A DNA stretch of 44,693 nucleotides from an uncultured Woeseiaceae bacterium (GTDB lineage: Bacteria > Pseudomonadota > Gammaproteobacteria > Steroidobacterales > Woeseiaceae): NCBI GenBank assembly GCA_945788625.1, contig CALZMQ010000056.1:1-44693 (forward strand), written 5' to 3'. A program made the position numbers and the translations under genes. The notes beneath the pieces were generated by a model. That model worked only from the letters and a program-made list of their open reading frames with translations. It was not told where the DNA came from and made no database searches. How positions within the stretch are numbered: position 1 is the stretch's first letter; each line of letters begins with the position of its first letter. Shown piece by piece: positions 40,759-44,693 of the stretch.

Positions 40759-41520
40759 TCAGTATGCTTCCCTCTGTGCATACGCCTGTACCGTCTTCCA
40801 GGCGACCCGCTGCAAATACATCGCCGTTTCCTCGCCGAGGCCCGCGTCGTAGGCCAGCCCTTCAGGGGACTGCCCGTAAAGCGCGGCGAAGAAGGTGCAT
40901 GCTGCGAGATAGGTACCAGCGAGCGACGGGTGTCGTGCATCAGCAATGCGTAACGGCAGGTCCGGCCGTTCCGCCGTCACAGTCGCAAACGCGAGACCGA
41001 CGGGCACGACTTCGGCGTCGAGTTCGCGCCCGATGGCCGAGTAGGCCTTGTCCAGCTGAGCGGTCATTTCGGGCTTCCCGGTGTACGCCCAGGTCATGAA
41101 GAACACGGGCCGGGTCCCGTGATTGCGCGCTATTGCAGCGAATTTGCGAGAGGCTTTCCTGAACGGCTCCGCCGTGTCCTCACTGATAGGGCCCAAGCTG
41201 TGTCCCTGCATTACGACGACGTCCCAGGCGTCGGTGCCGAGGACGTGCTCGAACCCTCCGGAATGTTCCGGCAGGTGACCGCCCGATATGGTCATGATGC
41301 GGGCGCGGGACGTTTCGGTGGTGTGAATTCCGGATGCCCAGATCAACTGCCGATAGTGTTTATGAAGGCTGTTGTTGTAGTAGGTGAAGCTGTTGCCGAC
41401 GAACAGCACCTTGTCTGGAAGCTCTTCGGCGGTTTCCTCGGCGACCACCGCGGACGTGCCGCCGACAAGCGCCAGCAGCAACAGCATGCGGGCGGCGCAA
41501 ACACGAGGAGGCCGCCTCAT
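40759..41520 (-). CDS. SGNH/GDSL-type hydrolase, exported
   Basis: About 253 residues from the ATG at 41520, which is nine bases after GGGAGG and gives a good signal peptide (MRRPPRVCAARMLLLLALVGG). An ATG at 41541 is an alternative. VLFVGNSFTYYNN carries the block I motif with G-N-S in place of G-D-S; VVVMQGHS and DARHPSLAGTYLAA carry block III and the D-x-x-H of block V. The family removes acetyl or other ester groups from polysaccharides, lipids and peptidoglycan. It starts 42 bases after the TonB-dependent receptor and is coupled to the downstream esterase. Confidence 0.85.
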   Translation of the reverse strand: MRRPPRVCAARMLLLLALVGGTSAVVAEETAEELPDKVLFVGNSFTYYNNSLHKHYRQLIWASGIHTTETSRARIMTISGGHLPEHSGGFEHVLGTDAWDVVVMQGHSLGPISEDTAEPFRKASRKFAAIARNHGTRPVFFMTWAYTGKPEMTAQLDKAYSAIGRELDAEVVPVGLAFATVTAERPDLPLRIADARHPSLAGTYLAACTFFAALYGQSPEGLAYDAGLGEETAMYLQRVAWKTVQAYAQREAY

Positions 41521-41562
41521 CCGAGGTGGCCTCCCGTCCATAGCACTTCACTCGGGGCCCTG

Positions 41563-44500
41563 TTATTCGAAATGCATCCTCGCGTCGAGGTACCAGTACC
41601 TGCCGAGGTCGCGATGAGCGTCCGCGAAATAGCCGAAGAAACGGTCCGCCAGTGGCGCCCTCTCGTCGGTCAGGTTATTGACGCCAAGCCGTAAACGCGT
41701 GTCGGTATCGAACGGTTCAAAGTTGTAATCGAAACTCGCGTTGTAGGTGGTCATTGACGGGATGACCCATTCCTGGCCCTCCCTGACACCGAGCGAGGTC
41801 TGGACGAAGTCGCTCAGGTAGTAACCCGAGACCCTTGCACCGAAGTTACCCTTATTCCAGGACAGGCTGGCGTTGTATTTCTCTTCCTGGTTGCCGTTCT
41901 GGCGAATCAGGTCTCCGAAACCTGCTGGCGACGGGAAACCCGCCGGGAACACGCCGGAGTCCGCCGCGTCTATCAGCGCCTGAGTCTGGGCACCGGCGAC
42001 CTGCTCATACCTGTCATAGAAGGCACCGCGGATAGCCAGGTCCCAGTTACCAAGCCTGTTTTCCGTGCTGTAGAAAACGCCGATGTCGTAGCCTTCCACG
42101 ATGCGGGTGTCCAGGTTGGCATAGCGGTCATCGGCAGATTCCCACTGTCCGACCGGGCATATACCGGCATTTGCAAAGTACTCGGCGTCGTCGGGATTGG
42201 CATCAGAGTACGCCATGGCCGGGTTGCCGACGTAGTTGGTGCAGTTACTGTCACCGTCTTCAATGCGCCTCAACAGGTCAAGCAGCGAGTGGTTGGTCTC
42301 GCCGATCAGGCCAATCGTGTCCGTCTTCTCGATCTCCCAGAAGTCCAGCGTGATGGTCAGGTCATCGATGGGCTGCAACACGAGGCCGATGGAAGTATTC
42401 GTGGATTCCTCGGGCTTCAGTGTCTCGGAACCCTCCGCCCGGCGCTGCACGTTGTCGGAGCAATCGAGCTCGTCCGTAGCTTCACCAAAACGTGGGTCGC
42501 TCGGGTCACGGCCCTCATCCCAGAGTTCCTCCGCATAGCGACAGACATAGCTGGTACGGCTGTTGGAACGCACGACCAGGCCTTCGTTGACCGTAATCAG
42601 GTTCGGTGCGCGGAATGCCTCGGACCAGGACCCGCGGATCAGCAGTGGTTCGAACACCCGCCAGCCGAAGGCGACCTTGCCGACGGTGGTGTCCCCGTAA
42701 TCCGACGCGTCTTCGTAGCGAATTGCTGCCTGCAGGTCGAATGTTTCGAACAGCGGAACGGCGAATTCCGTAAAAAGAGAAACCGTGTTGCGCGAGCCGC
42801 TGCTGTCCGACGACGGGCTGGAGTTCATCACGTCGGAGATGAACGGGAAGGTGTCGCCGTCAACGTCCGTGAATGTAATGGTGCCATCCAGTCGGGGATC
42901 GCGATCATCCACGAACGATTCCTCGCGGAACTCGGCGCCGAACAGGAAACCGACGGGGCCGGCCGGCATCCCGAACAACTCGGCATTGCTCAGCTTCAAA
43001 TCCAGCATCCGCAGGTCGGTCTCGTTCTTGCGGTAGACGTCCACCAGCGCCCGCTCGATATTCGTTCCCTCGGTGACGCCGGGCGTGCCGGTGGCGTAGG
43101 GGTTGTAAGCCGCCGGAGTTGGATCATTCAGGGCCTCCTGCATCAGGTTGTTCGAGATGCGGTTGTGGGTGACATCCAGGCGTCTCGCTTCCGAAACGAC
43201 CAGTGCGGTATCCCACTCCCAGTCGCCCGCTGAACCACGGAAGCCCTGCAGGACACGCCAGGTTTCGGCCGTGTTGTCCACGATCCTCGGGACTTCCGTC
43301 CACCGGTAGAAATCGAACATCAGCGGAATGCCGGTATCGGGCACATCGGCCAATGGAAGGCCAGGCACACGATTTACGGAACCGATGGGCCCGAACGGGT
43401 TGTAGTAGTTTTGCGCGCCGACGAATAATTCGACACCGGTGAGTGTGGTGGACGGGTGGCGGATCAGGTTGGTATCGGCCTCGTACCAGGACAACTCGGT
43501 GTAGGCCTCGGTGCCGTTTTCCATTTCGTGGGTCAGGAACAGGAACACGTTGTAGCGGTCCAGGTCGGAGACCAGGTCACGGCCGTATGCGTCGTTGCCG
43601 CTGAGGTCGAAACGGACGCCAGTGGCAGACCCGAATTCATCGCGGTTTACGCCGTCCCTGAGCGCGCACAGGGCGCCGTTGCTCGCGGGGATATCCCAGG
43701 CGTCTGCGTGCTGGCACGCAGGGTGATCTATCGGAAAGACCTCGAACTCACCGCCCGAATCGGTCCAGGGGCTGGCATCCATGATTGTGCCGAGACGAGA
43801 CCTCTCTTCGGCATCGTACTGGCCGAACCCGGAATCTACGGACGTGTTCCTGAACGAGGTGACGGGATCACCGTCTTCGTCAAACAGCCACGGCGAATCT
43901 GCCGGGAGACGCCCGCGCAACTCCGAGCCCCAGCGCGGATCATCCCGCCCATTGACACGGTCGCGGTGGTAGTAATCGGCAAACAGGCTGACGTTGGTGC
44001 GGCCGCCGTTGAAGTCACTGCCCCACTTGAAACTCAGACGGCGGTCGTTACGGGGAACGTTGTCGTACGAGTCGTAACGTCCGCTGATCGTAAACCCCTC
44101 GAAGTCATTCTGCAGCACGGTATTGACAACGCCTGCCACTGCATCCGCGCCGTAAATAGCCGAGGCGCCGTCACGCAGGATTTCCACACGACTTATACCC
44201 AGCGTGGGGATTTCATTGGGGTTCACCGAGTTGACCGGCACGAAGCTGCCACCAACCTGCTCGGTCTGATAACCGGCGGTCTGAACCATGCGGCGGCCGT
44301 TCAGCAGCACAAGCGTGTTGCCGGTGCCCATATTGCGCAGGTTGAAGGCACCGACGTCACCACGCACGGCATTGACGCCACCGGAAATGTTCTCCGCCTC
44401 GCTCTGAAAGTTCTGACCCTGCTCCGGCACCAGATCGAGCAGCTCATCAACGGAATTGATGCCCATTGACTCGATGTCCTGCTGCGCAAACACAGATATA

Positions 44501-44685
44501 GCGAGCGCTTCAGAAATACCCGCACCCTTGATCTGCGAGCCCGTGACCGTGATTTCCTCGATCTGCTCGTCGTCCTCACTGTCCTGCGCCAGTGCCGGCG
44601 CGGGACCTGCAAGCAATGCCAGCGCAAACGCGGCCGGAATGAAATGACGACGAAGAACGTCGTCCGTTCGCAACGGGAAACTCAT
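41563..44685 (-). CDS. TonB-dependent outer-membrane receptor
   Basis: 1040 residues with a signal peptide ending APALAQ and a TonB box just after (QIEEITVTGSQI). The plug domain shows NTLVLLNGRRM and RVEILRDGASAIYGADAVAGVVN, signatures of the large receptors common in Xanthomonadales, Sphingomonadales and marine Gammaproteobacteria. The barrel ends YWYLDARMHFE-F-like (final aromatic MHFE), with the repeated ASFDYNFEP strand pattern. It imports a substrate too large for porins in a TonB- and proton-motive-force-dependent way. Substrate unknown; the SGNH hydrolase and esterase behind it suggest acylated glycans or polyesters, while the peptidases and amino acid genes elsewhere suggest peptides as an alternative. 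No carbohydrate-active enzyme (glycosidase or lyase) is linked in this window. Confidence 0.92.
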   Translation of the reverse strand: MSFPLRTDDVLRRHFIPAAFALALLAGPAPALAQDSEDDEQIEEITVTGSQIKGAGISEALAISVFAQQDIESMGINSVDELLDLVPEQGQNFQSEAENISGGVNAVRGDVGAFNLRNMGTGNTLVLLNGRRMVQTAGYQTEQVGGSFVPVNSVNPNEIPTLGISRVEILRDGASAIYGADAVAGVVNTVLQNDFEGFTISGRYDSYDNVPRNDRRLSFKWGSDFNGGRTNVSLFADYYHRDRVNGRDDPRWGSELRGRLPADSPWLFDEDGDPVTSFRNTSVDSGFGQYDAEERSRLGTIMDASPWTDSGGEFEVFPIDHPACQHADAWDIPASNGALCALRDGVNRDEFGSATGVRFDLSGNDAYGRDLVSDLDRYNVFLFLTHEMENGTEAYTELSWYEADTNLIRHPSTTLTGVELFVGAQNYYNPFGPIGSVNRVPGLPLADVPDTGIPLMFDFYRWTEVPRIVDNTAETWRVLQGFRGSAGDWEWDTALVVSEARRLDVTHNRISNNLMQEALNDPTPAAYNPYATGTPGVTEGTNIERALVDVYRKNETDLRMLDLKLSNAELFGMPAGPVGFLFGAEFREESFVDDRDPRLDGTITFTDVDGDTFPFISDVMNSSPSSDSSGSRNTVSLFTEFAVPLFETFDLQAAIRYEDASDYGDTTVGKVAFGWRVFEPLLIRGSWSEAFRAPNLITVNEGLVVRSNSRTSYVCRYAEELWDEGRDPSDPRFGEATDELDCSDNVQRRAEGSETLKPEESTNTSIGLVLQPIDDLTITLDFWEIEKTDTIGLIGETNHSLLDLLRRIEDGDSNCTNYVGNPAMAYSDANPDDAEYFANAGICPVGQWESADDRYANLDTRIVEGYDIGVFYSTENRLGNWDLAIRGAFYDRYEQVAGAQTQALIDAADSGVFPAGFPSPAGFGDLIRQNGNQEEKYNASLSWNKGNFGARVSGYYLSDFVQTSLGVREGQEWVIPSMTTYNASFDYNFEPFDTDTRLRLGVNNLTDERAPLADRFFGYFADAHRDLGRYWYLDARMHFE

Positions 44686-44693
44686 GAACTACC

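Noticed and set aside
43456..44469. Plus-strand open frame of 337 codons opposite the TonB-dependent receptor
   Set aside because: The receptor frame carries clear plug and TonB-box motifs; the opposite frame has none.

Overview
The window reads as a chromosomal stretch of a GC-rich, free-living Gammaproteobacterium. The evidence is a complete fimT-pilV-pilW-pilX-pilY1-pilE minor pilin cluster, oligopeptidase B, a very large TonB-dependent receptor, DUF11-repeat surface proteins, and a GlyGly-CTERM tail of the kind processed by rhombosortase. A marine lineage near Woeseiaceae, Steroidobacterales or Chromatiales would fit, but the family is inference. I see no rRNA, tRNA, CRISPR array, insertion sequence or prophage.

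Layout. Positions 1-4852 (minus) form an amino-acid operon: a group II PLP decarboxylase, a sodium:amino-acid symporter, an exported DUF885 protein and the start of a trans-sulfuration enzyme. Positions 5006-7655 (plus) encode a PhnD-like lipoprotein overlapping a hybrid sensor kinase that has lost part of its dimerisation domain and is out of frame. After a structured leader comes a 1141-residue surface protein (7818-11243) that looks like two exported proteins fused in frame. Positions 11421-15039 are a coupled TerB / oligopeptidase B / isoaspartyl peptidase operon. Positions 15418-19910 encode a membrane histidine kinase, a double-receiver regulator and a TonB-like protein that is frameshifted. 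Positions 19871-26690 carry exported minus-strand genes (a GlyGly-CTERM metalloprotease, a lipoprotein, a DUF11 protein, a small membrane protein), interrupted by a decayed patch at 22440-23080 and an intact receiver protein.

The second part holds a DUF4124 protein, the type IV pilus cluster (27514-33879), an orphan FliD-like protein with a convincing sigma-28 promoter (33968-35696), a probable persulfide-sensing ArsR repressor with a DUF302 partner (35715-36475), and a minus-strand operon running TonB-dependent receptor > SGNH hydrolase > esterase > transglutaminase-like TPR protein (44685 down to 36668).

Themes. The window is dominated by the cell envelope: pili, outer-membrane receptor, surface beta-helix and DUF11 proteins, secreted peptidases and sensor kinases. 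Several loci appear to be decaying (split kinase, split tonB, von Willebrand A remnant, CHASE4-like remnant). The most unusual items are the in-frame fusion of a GlyGly-CTERM-type tail to a second signal peptide and outer-membrane barrel, the leader upstream of that gene with two mutually exclusive pairings at the Shine-Dalgarno sequence, two sigma-28-like promoters far from any flagellar genes, and two very long perfect hairpins directly after stop codons.
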